Source: BOKV01 sp049289295
GTDB taxonomy: Bacteria; Pseudomonadota; Alphaproteobacteria; Rhizobiales; Rhizobiaceae
Reading direction: 5' to 3'
Length of the DNA: 64,000 bases
NCBI GenBank assembly: GCA_049289295.1
Contig: JBATLL010000070.1
Location: forward strand, 62,001-126,000
The notes beneath the pieces were generated by a model that made no database searches, was not told where the DNA came from, and saw nothing but the letters and a program-made list of their open reading frames with translations. Position 1 is the stretch's first letter. The number at the start of each line of letters is the position of its first letter. The translations under genes and the position numbers were made by a program. Of this stretch, positions 16,662-24,415 are shown in pieces.

Positions 16662-17461
16662 TGCGCTGCCTGCTTTCTTTGACGTGGCCGCATGGTTTCT
16701 TCCCTTTGCTGCAGGCGCAGCGCTGCTATCCGCTCCCGCTCCTGCTGCTGTTCCATTTCGCGCGTCGCCTCGATGACATAATCAAGGTGGGCGCGTGAAG
16801 CTTGCGCGGCACTCTCGCCATCCCCCTTCATGATCGCTTCGAAGATTGCCCGGTGCTGGCGATAGAGTGCATCCCGCCCGCCAGGCGTCGCATAAAGCCT
16901 TGAACGGTTCTGGAACACGCCTTCCGACAGCAGCCGATAGCAGGAACGCAAGGTGTGCAGGAGCACCAGATTGTGGGACATTTCCCCGATCAGCGAATGG
17001 AATTCGACATCAATCGCTGCTTCCTTGTCGAAGTCATCATTGCGCCAGGCTACTTCCATGCGCTCGGCCAGGGCGGCAAGCAATTCGCGGTCGGAAGCAG
17101 TAGCCCGCACGGCCGCCATCCGCGCGGCGACGGTTTCCACTTCGCGCCGATATTCAAGATAGTCGAAAACGGCCTTGCGGTGCGATGAAAGCAGGGCACT
17201 GATCTGTGGGGTGAAGACGGTTCCGATTACATCGGCTATGAAGGTGCCTTCGCCATGGCGGCTTTCGACTATGCCGGCCTGCTCCAGGGCTTTCAGTGCC
17301 TCGCGCACAATCGGCCGCGAAACGCCCGTTTCCGTTGCCAGTTCCCTTTCGCCCGGCAAGCGGTCGCCGATGCGCAGCACACCTTCAAGGACGAGCGCCT
17401 CGATCTGATGGGCGACTTCGTCAGCGGTTCTGGCATGGCTTATCGGGTGAAATATGTGCAT
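16658..17461 (-). CDS. GntR/FCD-family regulator of the lut and glc genes
   Basis: A 267-residue regulator with an N-terminal winged helix (about 15-75: GDRLPGERELATETGVSRPIVREALKALE split over the recognition helix) and a C-terminal all-helical FCD ligand domain with the metal-binding pattern D...H...H (EFHSLIGEMSHN, RQHRAIFEAI). This FadR-like subgroup includes LldR and GlcC, sensors of lactate and glycolate. The ATG at 17461 is chosen over one at 17497 because it leaves room for the operator-like site at 17492. It is first in the lut operon and divergent from glcD, so it probably controls both sides. The C-terminus ends in a basic Gln-rich stretch. Confidence 0.9.
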   Translation of the reverse strand: MHIFHPISHARTADEVAHQIEALVLEGVLRIGDRLPGERELATETGVSRPIVREALKALEQAGIVESRHGEGTFIADVIGTVFTPQISALLSSHRKAVFDYLEYRREVETVAARMAAVRATASDRELLAALAERMEVAWRNDDFDKEAAIDVEFHSLIGEMSHNLVLLHTLRSCYRLLSEGVFQNRSRLYATPGGRDALYRQHRAIFEAIMKGDGESAAQASRAHLDYVIEATREMEQQQERERIAALRLQQREETMRPRQRKQAAQ

Positions 17462-17491
17462 GCGGCGATAGTATGCGCGGCAAAAGATATT

Positions 17492-17508
17492 GGTCAAGCA
17501 ATTTTACC
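17492..17508. promoter_or_regulatory. operator-like site O1 (GGT-N11-ACC)
   Basis: GGTCAAGCAATTTTACC, extended by an outer T/A pair, lies 31 bases upstream of the GntR start. It matches 13 of 17 positions of the second site at 17577. It is the natural candidate for autoregulation by the adjacent GntR/FCD repressor. The spacing between the GGT and ACC arms (11) is longer than the 3 of classical LldR/FadR operators, so the assignment rests on position and repetition. Confidence 0.5.
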
Positions 17509-17576
17509 ACATGTCAGTGTTTCCTGTACAAAAGTCTACATTTCGGCAGCGGCTATTGAATCGGAGGGCTTATTAA

Positions 17577-17593
17577 GGTAAATTCATTTTACC
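17577..17593. promoter_or_regulatory. operator-like site O2 (GGTAAA-N5-TTTACC)
   Basis: GGTAAATTCATTTTACC is a perfect 6-base inverted repeat with a 5-base centre, lying immediately before the glcD ribosome-binding site. A protein bound here would block transcription into glcDEF. Its start is 85 bases from that of O1, close to eight helical turns, so both sites face the same side of the DNA. Probable binding site of the GntR/FCD protein; inferred. Confidence 0.55.
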
Positions 17594-17610
17594 ACTAGGA
17601 GGAAATACGC

Positions 17611-19077
17611 ATGGCCCTCGTTCAGATGCCGGTGCCGGATCAGTACATATTGGCGCGCCGCGAAGAGATCATTGCCGCCCTTCAGGCTGTAGCCGGGGTG
17701 GATTGCGTCATCCACGACCCTGCGGAAACCATTGCTTACGAGTGCGACGCGCTGTCGGCCTATCATTGCCCGCCTCTTGCCGTTGTCCTGCCCCGTTCGA
17801 CCGCAACCGTGGCTGATACGTTGCGCGAGTGTCGCCGCCTCGGTGTCCCCGTCGTTCCGCGCGGCTCGGGTACATCGCTGGCAGGTGGCGCGCTGCCAAC
17901 CGCCGATTCGATTGTCATCGGTGTTTCCCGGCTGAACGCAGTAATCGAGACCAATTTCCAGGACCGCTACATTCGCGTCCAGTCCGGCATGACGAACCTG
18001 TCCGTCAGCAGTGCGGTTGAAGGCGAAGGCTTTTTCTACGCGCCCGACCCATCGAGCCAGCTCGCCTGCGCCATTGCAGGAAACATCGCCATGAACTCAG
18101 GCGGTGCCCACTGCCTGAAATATGGCGTCACAACCAACAACCTGATGGGCGTGACACTGGTAACAATGGCTGGCGACATACTCGAAATCGGTGGGCCCTG
18201 GTGCGATCCCGCGGACTATGACCTGCTGGGTGTGGTCTGCGGCTCGGAAGGCCAGTTTGGCATTGTAACGGAAGCCGTGCTGCGCATCCTTCGCAAGCCG
18301 GAAGGCGCGCGCCCGATCTTGATGGGGTTCGATTCCAACGAGGTTGCGGGTGCCTGTGTCGCCGACATCATCAAGGCGGGCGTCCTGCCTGTCGCCATGG
18401 AGTTCATGGACAGGCCGGCAATCATTGCCTGCGAGAACTTCGCCCATGCCGGTTACCCGACGGATGTCGAGGCCCTGCTGATCGTTGAAGTCGAGGGTTC
18501 GGCGGAAGAGATCACGGAGCAGCTGGACAAGATTCGGGCGGTGGCAGGACGCCACACACCGAAGGTGATGCGCGAAAGCGAATCCGCGATCCAGTCCGAC
18601 CTCATCTGGAAAGGACGCAAGGCAGCCTTTGGCGCGATGGGCCAGATGGCTGACTACATGTGCATGGACGGCACCATCCCCACCTCGCAATTGCCCTACG
18701 TTCTCAAGCGCATGGGTGAAATGTCCAGGAGCTACGGGCTTGGCGTTGCCAATGTCTTCCATGCTGGCGACGGAAATCTTCATCCCCTGATCCTGTTCGA
18801 TGCAAACAAGCCGGGGGACCAGGACAAGTGTGAAGCCTTCGGCGCGGACATTCTCAAATTGTGTGTCGAAGTCGGCGGATGCCTCACCGGTGAACACGGG
18901 GTCGGCATCGAAAAGCGCGACCTCATGGGTGTCCAGTACACGGACGCCGACATGGAAGTGCAGATGAACGTGAAGGATGTGTTCGATCCCGACTGGCTTC
19001 TTAACCCGGCAAAGGTTTTCCCGATGGAAAACAGTCTCTCGCGTCGCCTGCGCAATTCGAAGGAGAACGGCAAATGA
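17611..19077 (+). CDS. glcD: glycolate oxidase FAD-binding subunit GlcD
   Basis: A 488-residue FAD flavoprotein that oxidises glycolate (and often D-lactate) and passes electrons to GlcE and GlcF. The FAD_binding_4 domain shows PRGSGTSLAGGALP (about 85-98), DPSSQLACAIAGNIAMNSGG and YGVTTNNLMG. The C-terminal FAD-oxidase domain has NVFHAGDGNLHPL and GEHGVGIEKRDLM. A strong AGGAGGA lies 8 bases before the ATG. It is first of glcDEF and divergent from the GntR-lutABC operon. The family also includes Dld-type D-lactate dehydrogenases, so the exact 2-hydroxy acid is not certain, but the three-gene set favours glycolate. Confidence 0.94.
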   Translation: MALVQMPVPDQYILARREEIIAALQAVAGVDCVIHDPAETIAYECDALSAYHCPPLAVVLPRSTATVADTLRECRRLGVPVVPRGSGTSLAGGALPTADSIVIGVSRLNAVIETNFQDRYIRVQSGMTNLSVSSAVEGEGFFYAPDPSSQLACAIAGNIAMNSGGAHCLKYGVTTNNLMGVTLVTMAGDILEIGGPWCDPADYDLLGVVCGSEGQFGIVTEAVLRILRKPEGARPILMGFDSNEVAGACVADIIKAGVLPVAMEFMDRPAIIACENFAHAGYPTDVEALLIVEVEGSAEEITEQLDKIRAVAGRHTPKVMRESESAIQSDLIWKGRKAAFGAMGQMADYMCMDGTIPTSQLPYVLKRMGEMSRSYGLGVANVFHAGDGNLHPLILFDANKPGDQDKCEAFGADILKLCVEVGGCLTGEHGVGIEKRDLMGVQYTDADMEVQMNVKDVFDPDWLLNPAKVFPMENSLSRRLRNSKENGK

Positions 19078-20294
19078 AGCCGAACCGCCAGACGATGCTG
19101 AACCCGGCAAGCGAAGCCGAACTTGGCGAAGCCGTGCAGCGCGCCTACCGTTTCGGCCGCAAGCTGCGCGTGGTCGGCAACGGTTCGCGCGAGGGCCTGG
19201 GCAATCCTGTCGATGCCAACCAGATCCTTTCGGTTTCCGCGCTGAAGGGCGTTTCGCTCTATGAACCTGCTGCACTCACACTGGTCGCGTCAGCTGGAAC
19301 ACCGCTTCGCGAACTGGAGAAGATCCTGTTGGCGGAAGGACAGCATCTGCCGTTCGAACCAGCCGATCTTTCAGGCCTGCTTGATAACAAGAGTGAGCCG
19401 ACCATCGGGGGTACTGTTGCGACTGGCCTGTCAGGCCCGCGGCGCATCCAGGCGGGTGCAGTCCGTGATGGGCTGATCGGCGTACGATTTGTCGATGGCA
19501 CGGGCACGATCATCAAGAATGGCGGCCGGGTGATGAAGAATGTCACCGGCTATGATCTGGTCAAGCTGATGTGCGGCTCCTATGGCACGCTGGGTGTCCT
19601 GACCGAACTGTCGTTCAAGCTCTTGCCCAGGCCTGAGACTGCAGCGGTTCTGCGGTTTCAGGGTTTGACGGATCACGATGCTGTTGCCGCCCTGTGCGGC
19701 GCGCTGATCTCGCCTTACGACATCACGGGTGCGGCCCATCTCAGGAAAGGGAAGAACGGCGCACCGGTGACCATGATACGGGTCGAGGGCTTCGAGGCAT
19801 CGGTGAAATACAGGTCACAGAAACTGCAGGATTTGCTGCGCCAGCACGGCGAAGCGGAAATCGAAACCGATCAGGCCAGGATTGCCGCTTTATGGAAAGG
19901 TATCCGCGACGTCGAAACCTTTCATGGCAAGGCAGGTGCGGTGTGGCGCCTGTCGCTCAGGCCATCTTCATCGCCGAAGATCGTTGAGGAGATCGCTCGC
20001 CAACTGGAACTGGAAGTCCTGTACGATTGGGGTGGCGGACTGGTCTGGCTTTTGGTTCCAGAAGAAATTGATGCAGGTGCAGCCGCCATTCGCCAGACTG
20101 TCAACAAGTATGGCGGACATGCAACGCTCGTGCGCGCCAATGAAGCCGTGCGCAAGAGCGTGGGTGCTTTTCACCCGCAACCCACGGCCCTGGAAGCGTT
20201 GAGCGAGGGGCTGCGCCAGAAGTTCGATCCAGGCGGAGTTCTCAATCCATCCATCATGCGTCGTTCAGGTTCACAGATGGCAAGGGCTGTGTGA
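19074..20294 (+). CDS. glcE: glycolate oxidase subunit GlcE
   Basis: A 406-residue second FAD-binding subunit of glycolate oxidase. It has the shortened FAD_binding_4 fold with TIGGTVATGLSGPRR (about 107-121), GVRFVDGTG and the very typical NGGRVMKNVTGYDL (about 150-163). The ATG overlaps the glcD stop by 4 bases (ATGA), and glcF begins 1 base after its stop, so the three are translated together. The length is normal for the family. Confidence 0.94.
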   Translation: MKPNRQTMLNPASEAELGEAVQRAYRFGRKLRVVGNGSREGLGNPVDANQILSVSALKGVSLYEPAALTLVASAGTPLRELEKILLAEGQHLPFEPADLSGLLDNKSEPTIGGTVATGLSGPRRIQAGAVRDGLIGVRFVDGTGTIIKNGGRVMKNVTGYDLVKLMCGSYGTLGVLTELSFKLLPRPETAAVLRFQGLTDHDAVAALCGALISPYDITGAAHLRKGKNGAPVTMIRVEGFEASVKYRSQKLQDLLRQHGEAEIETDQARIAALWKGIRDVETFHGKAGAVWRLSLRPSSSPKIVEEIARQLELEVLYDWGGGLVWLLVPEEIDAGAAAIRQTVNKYGGHATLVRANEAVRKSVGAFHPQPTALEALSEGLRQKFDPGGVLNPSIMRRSGSQMARAV

Positions 20295-20295
20295 A

Positions 20296-21648
20296 ATGCA
20301 GACAAATTTCACCGAAAAGCAGCTTGCCGATCCGGGCGTTGCGCATGCCGAGAAAATATTGCGCAAATGCGTTCATTGCGGCTTTTGCACCGCGACCTGC
20401 CCGACCTATCTCACACTTGGCGATGAACTGGATTCGCCACGCGGGCGAATTTACCTGATCAAGGACACGCTTGAGAACAACAAGCCGGCCGACAAGCGGT
20501 TCGTGCAGCATATCGATCGCTGCCTGTCCTGCCTTGCCTGCATGACCACCTGCCCGTCAGGCGTCAACTACATGCACCTTGTGGATCATGCCCGCGCGCA
20601 TATTCAGGAAACCTATCGTCGCCCGTTGATGGATCGCCTTGTCCGTTCTCTGCTTGCAGCCGTGCTTCCCTATCGCAGCCGCTTTCGCCTGGCTCTTTAC
20701 GGCGCAATGCTGGCCAGGCCATTCGCGGGTTTGATCCGCAATATCCCGGGCCTCAAGCCTGTAGCGGCAATGCTTGCGCTTGCACCTGGCTCTCTGCCTT
20801 CGGCAACGGGGCAGGCCGCAACCGGCACGCACCAGCCTGGTGGCGAGCGCAAGGGACGCGTAGCGCTGCTGAGCGGCTGCGCGCAGCCTGTCCTCAATCC
20901 GCGAATCAACGAAGCCACCGTTGAACTTCTCAACAATCTTGGCATCGAAGTGGTCGTGCCGAATGGCGAGGTCTGCTGTGGGGCGCTGGTTCATCATATG
21001 GGACGGGAGGCGGAATCACTGGCTGCCGCGCGCACCAATGTGGATGTCTGGCATGCGGCGATGAGCGATGGCGGCCTCGATGCCATCATCATAACGACCT
21101 CGGGCTGCGGCACCACGATCAAGGATTATGGCCACATGCTTCGCCTTGATCCAGACTATGCCGAGAAGGCTGCTGCGGTTTCTGCGCTGGCCAAGGATGT
21201 AACCGAGTATCTGTCGACCCTGCAACTCGCTGAAAGCCGCGTTGGCGCTGGACTGCGCCTTGCTTACCATTCGGCCTGTTCCATGCAGCACGGGCAGAAG
21301 ATCAAGGAACAGCCCAAGACGCTGCTACGCGGTGCCGGGTTTACCGTCGTCGACATTCCCGAAGGCCATTTGTGTTGTGGATCGGCCGGTACCTACAACA
21401 TTCTCCAGAGCGACATTGCCGCAACGCTGAAGCAGCGCAAGCTGGGCAATATTGCCAAAGTCGCACCAGACCTGATTGCTGCTGGAAATATCGGATGCAT
21501 GACGCAGATCGGAGCGGATGCGGGCGTACCGGTCATTCACACGGTCGAACTGATCAATTGGGCCCATGGCGGGCGCGTGCCGCAGGGCCTGGCCAAACTG
21601 ATTGAGACCCATTCCCGGCAGGCCAGCCAGCAGGCCACCGCGCAATGA
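20296..21648 (+). CDS. glcF: glycolate oxidase iron-sulphur subunit GlcF
   Basis: A 450-residue subunit carrying electrons from GlcD/GlcE to the quinone pool. Two 4Fe-4S motifs lie at the N-terminus: Cys25, 28, 31, 35 (CVHCGFCTATC) and Cys76, 79, 82, 86 (CLSCLACMTTC). Two CCG modules follow, with VCCGALVHHMG near residue 224 and LCCGSAGTYN near residue 358. It is the last gene of glcDEF; a hairpin lies directly after the stop codon. Confidence 0.95.
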   Translation: MQTNFTEKQLADPGVAHAEKILRKCVHCGFCTATCPTYLTLGDELDSPRGRIYLIKDTLENNKPADKRFVQHIDRCLSCLACMTTCPSGVNYMHLVDHARAHIQETYRRPLMDRLVRSLLAAVLPYRSRFRLALYGAMLARPFAGLIRNIPGLKPVAAMLALAPGSLPSATGQAATGTHQPGGERKGRVALLSGCAQPVLNPRINEATVELLNNLGIEVVVPNGEVCCGALVHHMGREAESLAAARTNVDVWHAAMSDGGLDAIIITTSGCGTTIKDYGHMLRLDPDYAEKAAAVSALAKDVTEYLSTLQLAESRVGAGLRLAYHSACSMQHGQKIKEQPKTLLRGAGFTVVDIPEGHLCCGSAGTYNILQSDIAATLKQRKLGNIAKVAPDLIAAGNIGCMTQIGADAGVPVIHTVELINWAHGGRVPQGLAKLIETHSRQASQQATAQ

Positions 21649-21677
21649 AAAACCCGCCCGGCTGGACCGGACGGGTT
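21647..21677 (-). terminator. intrinsic terminator, minus strand (perhaps bidirectional)
   Basis: Arms AACCCGCCCGG (21651-21661) and CCGGACGGGTT (21667-21677) pair with one mismatch around a 5-base loop. On the minus strand the stem runs into a U-rich TTTTTC, ending the L,D-transpeptidase transcript. On the plus strand it sits directly after the glcF stop but has no good U-tract. Confidence 0.75.
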
Positions 21678-21704
21678 GATCTTGAAAAACGGTTTGCCTG
21701 ACCG

Positions 21705-22409
21705 TCAGCCGCCGAAGATGACAGCCAGCGGGTTGGTCATTTCGGTCAGGTAAGGCGCGATACTCTGGCCCGGTCCAACAACAATGACCTTGGTTCCGAT
21801 CGATGTGCGGGAATAAAGATCCTCGACATCCTTGTTCATCATGCGGATGCAGCCCGATGAAAGGTTCAGGCCGATCGACCAGGGCTGGTTGGTGCCATGG
21901 ATGCGATACATCGTGTCCTGGCCACCCTTGAACAGGTACATGGCGCGCGCACCGAGCGGATTTTCCGGTCCACCGGCCATGCTGGCTGGAAGAATGCGAC
22001 CTTCCGCGCGTTCGCGTGCACGCATTTCGGCAGGCGGCGTCCAGGTTGGCCATTCTTCCTTGCGCTTGATCGCGACCGTTCCGTTCCAGCCAAAGCCTTC
22101 ACGACCAACGCCCACGCCGTAGCGTACAGCCTTGTTTGTCCCGGTCACGTAATAGAGGAACTTCTCGTCGGTATGGATGATGATTGTCCCCGGCGCTTCA
22201 TTCGTGCGCACGGCAACATTTCTGCGCTTGAACTTTGCAGGCGGTTCCTTGCGGTTGTAACGGCGCGCCAGCGGGTCAATGTCTTCCCACCGCTGCGTCA
22301 TTGTGTTGAAAACCCGCTCGGCCATCGCCGGTGCAGCAAATAGCGTGGAGCCCGCACCCAGTGCAGTTCCAGCAATCAAAGTGGCAACAAATCTTCTTCT
22401 GTCAATCAT
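21705..22409 (-). CDS. L,D-transpeptidase (YkuD), probable Tat substrate
   Basis: A 234-residue exported enzyme that forms 3-3 crosslinks in peptidoglycan or anchors proteins to it. The start at 22409 gives a Tat-like signal: MIDRRRFVATL, a hydrophobic Ala/Gly stretch, and cleavage near AMA. The YkuD domain spans about 75-215 and ends with HGTNQPW and SSGCIRMMN, containing the catalytic Cys and His. The loop EEWPTWTPPAEMRARE is shared nearly intact with the next gene, so the two are tandem paralogues. A CtrA-type TTAA-N7-TTAA lies 68 bases upstream of the start. Confidence 0.92.
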   Translation of the reverse strand: MIDRRRFVATLIAGTALGAGSTLFAAPAMAERVFNTMTQRWEDIDPLARRYNRKEPPAKFKRRNVAVRTNEAPGTIIIHTDEKFLYYVTGTNKAVRYGVGVGREGFGWNGTVAIKRKEEWPTWTPPAEMRARERAEGRILPASMAGGPENPLGARAMYLFKGGQDTMYRIHGTNQPWSIGLNLSSGCIRMMNKDVEDLYSRTSIGTKVIVVGPGQSIAPYLTEMTNPLAVIFGG

Positions 22410-22476
22410 GATCAAATCCCGCGGCTGAATGAACATGATGGCGACTGGCGCCACCTTTCAGGTGCCGCAGACCCTA

Positions 22477-22491
22477 TTAACCGAAAATTAA
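22477..22491. promoter_or_regulatory. CtrA-type box upstream of L,D-transpeptidase
   Basis: TTAACCGAAAATTAA has exact TTAA-N7-TTAA spacing and sits 68 bases upstream of the start of the minus-strand L,D-transpeptidase gene. One half has the preferred TTAACC context. It lies in an AT-rich island of an otherwise GC-rich region. CtrA binding is inferred from the motif. Confidence 0.5.
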
Positions 22492-22564
22492 TTATGCAAC
22501 CCGTGCGCTGGTAACAAATACTCCATCGCGTCAGAACGCTCGCGATTGTTGAAAAAAGACAACA

Positions 22565-22595
22565 GAAAACCGCCCGCAAGCCAAACCGGACGGTT
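22565..22595 (-). terminator. intrinsic terminator after second L,D-transpeptidase
   Basis: Arms AACCGCCCG (22568-22576) and CGGACGGTT (22587-22595) pair with one mismatch around a 10-base loop. On the minus strand the stem is followed by TTTTC. It lies 24 bases beyond the stop of the gene at 22619 and separates the two transpeptidase transcripts. Confidence 0.7.
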
Positions 22596-22618
22596 CCAGT
22601 TCGCCATGCATGTGTCAG

Positions 22619-23404
22619 TTAGCTGACGATGACCTTAGTCCCGACCTTCACGCGCTCGTAAAGGTCGATGACGTCTTCGTTGCGCATGCGGATGCAGCCT
22701 GAGGATACCGCCTTGCCGATTGACCAGGGCTGATTCGTGCCATGGATGCGGTAGAGTGTGCTGCCCAGATACATTGCGCGGGCGCCGAGCGGGTTTTCCG
22801 GACCACCCTCCATATATTCGGGAAGGTTCTTGCCGCGCGCTGCCTCGCGGGCACGCATTTCCGGTGGCGGAGTCCAGCCTGGCCATTCCGCCTTGCGCGA
22901 AACCTTGTGCGTGCCTGCCCATTCGAAGCCGGGACGGCCAACACCAATGCCATAGCGCTTGGCCATGCCGTCGCCTTCGATCAGGTAGAGATAGCGCGCA
23001 TTGGTGTCGATGATGATCGTACCCGCTGGCTGGCTGCTGTCATAAGCCACCAACTGCGTTTCGAACTGCGGGTCGAATTCCGGCTCGGCCCGCTTCTGTC
23101 TTGCGACTGGGGTAGGTTCGACGGTTGCAATCCTTGCCTGAATGACCGGTGTTACCACCTGTGGCTGGGCATAGGCACGTCGTTGCATGGGCGCAGGCGA
23201 AACCCTGTAGGCTCTCGGCCGCGCGACCTCGACGGCGAGCCGTCCGTTGCTATTCGGTTTGGCGCTCAACTGCAGGATCCATGGCGAAGCCAGATCCGAA
23301 CTGAGCCTGGCTTGTGGCGGCGCGCTGTAGCGCGTCTGCGCCATGGTAGTGCCTGCTCCCATTGCAAGGAGAATTGCCGATGCTGCGATGATCTTGATTT
23401 TCAT
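22619..23404 (-). CDS. L,D-transpeptidase (YkuD), Sec-exported paralogue
   Basis: A 261-residue exported peptidoglycan transpeptidase. The N-terminus MKIKIIAASAILLAMGAGTTMAQ is a Sec signal cleaved near TMA-Q, unlike the Tat-like signal of its neighbour. Residues about 25-115 are a Pro/Arg/Ala-rich linker. The YkuD domain ends HGTNQPWSIG and SSGCIRMRNED with the catalytic Cys. Its C-terminal domain is close to that of the gene at 21705 and probably arose with it by duplication. The upstream region holds three GANTC sites and a CtrA half-site. Confidence 0.92.
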   Translation of the reverse strand: MKIKIIAASAILLAMGAGTTMAQTRYSAPPQARLSSDLASPWILQLSAKPNSNGRLAVEVARPRAYRVSPAPMQRRAYAQPQVVTPVIQARIATVEPTPVARQKRAEPEFDPQFETQLVAYDSSQPAGTIIIDTNARYLYLIEGDGMAKRYGIGVGRPGFEWAGTHKVSRKAEWPGWTPPPEMRAREAARGKNLPEYMEGGPENPLGARAMYLGSTLYRIHGTNQPWSIGKAVSSGCIRMRNEDVIDLYERVKVGTKVIVS

Positions 23405-23501
23405 GACTGGTACCCGGAACTGACGTCAGAAATTGCGCAGGACCTTTCGGTCGTGCCTGCATATCGGGATCAACAATGACGGCAAACAGGTTCACGAAGG
23501 T

Positions 23502-23568
23502 GAATCAAAACGGAATCGTTAAAATTGAATCGAAACATGGTAAGCGGATCGTTCCCGCGCATGGTTAA
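23502..23568. promoter_or_regulatory. cluster of three GANTC sites and a CtrA half-site
   Basis: GAATC occurs at 23502, 23513 and 23527, three CcrM methylation sites within 30 bases, followed by ATGGTTAA (reverse of TTAACCAT, the CtrA half-site) at 23561. The stretch lies 98-164 bases upstream of the L,D-transpeptidase start at 23404. GANTC is normally sparse and tends to cluster in cell-cycle promoters of alphaproteobacteria. Confidence 0.45.
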
Positions 23569-23581
23569 CGCTTTGCCAGTG

Positions 23582-24286
23582 TCAGCGCCGGGCTTTCGCA
23601 TCGCGCAGGATGACCGGCAGCAAGGCCTGCACGCTTTCCTTCGTGGCGCCGTTGCGGATGCGCGGGTCATACAGCATGTTCAGGATCATCCGGTCGAAGT
23701 GGGTGAAACTGGTATGGCGCGTGCGGTCGTTGAACATGCTTTCGCGCAGCGACGTATGTTCGTTCAGCGGACCAAGGCCTTGAAGGATTTCCTCTGCCTT
23801 GCATCGGTCGAACAGTGCTTCACCCTCATCGGCAACGATGACTGCGTCTGCCTTGCGGATTCCCATTCTTGAAAACACCGCCCGCACCAGGCAGCGGCCC
23901 GGCGTTGCTGCATTGGCGTTCTTGTAGATTTTCTGGCGAACGGTATCGATGTAATCCTTGCGGTCGACGATGTAGACGTTGAAATTGGCCTGGCCTGGCG
24001 ACTGCACCACAGAGGTGCTCAGTCCGCGAATGCTGCGGTTCAGCGACTGGATGAAGGCTTTCACGTCGCGAGTGCGATTCCTGCTGGAAAGATTGTGGAT
24101 GTAGAAGCGGACCGGACCGCCGAACTTGCGTACATAATTGGTCTGGTAGCCGAAGGGGGAATATTCGGCGCCAAAGACGGTCAGGTTGAAGCCATTGATG
24201 ATTTCCGCGTCGCTTGCAGCTCGCGCGCCGGAAACTGCAAGGCACTGAAAAATCAGCACTGTCAGGAGACAAATGAAGCGCCTCAT
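23582..24286 (-). CDS. secreted DUF2927 protein
   Basis: A 234-residue protein with a signal peptide (MRRFICLLTVLIFQCLAVSG, cut near ARA-A). Residues 30-220 look like the DUF2927 domain, with NLTVFGAEYSPFGYQ, VRKFGGPVRF and MLYDPRIRNG. The function of the family is unknown; some relatives look like inactive or unusual zinc-protease-like folds, but no HExxH is visible here. GGAAA lies upstream of the ATG. It is transcribed in the same direction as the two L,D-transpeptidases but separated from them by 177 bases. Confidence 0.82.
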   Translation of the reverse strand: MRRFICLLTVLIFQCLAVSGARAASDAEIINGFNLTVFGAEYSPFGYQTNYVRKFGGPVRFYIHNLSSRNRTRDVKAFIQSLNRSIRGLSTSVVQSPGQANFNVYIVDRKDYIDTVRQKIYKNANAATPGRCLVRAVFSRMGIRKADAVIVADEGEALFDRCKAEEILQGLGPLNEHTSLRESMFNDRTRHTSFTHFDRMILNMLYDPRIRNGATKESVQALLPVILRDAKARR

Positions 24287-24415
24287 GCTTTTATTTCCAT
24301 CACTACAAGGGAAGTATCACGCTTCAAGTTGCTGACGATCCTTGCCACGTCTGCATCAGTCGGTATGCCCGACCCTAGCTTGCGGTCCGAAGAAAGAAAA
24401 GATGGGAATTGGTTC

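Noticed and set aside
18097..19275. 392-codon open frame on the minus strand opposite glcD
   Set aside because: Antisense to a gene with unmistakable FAD-oxidase motifs; its translation is Arg/Ala/His-rich without domain features.
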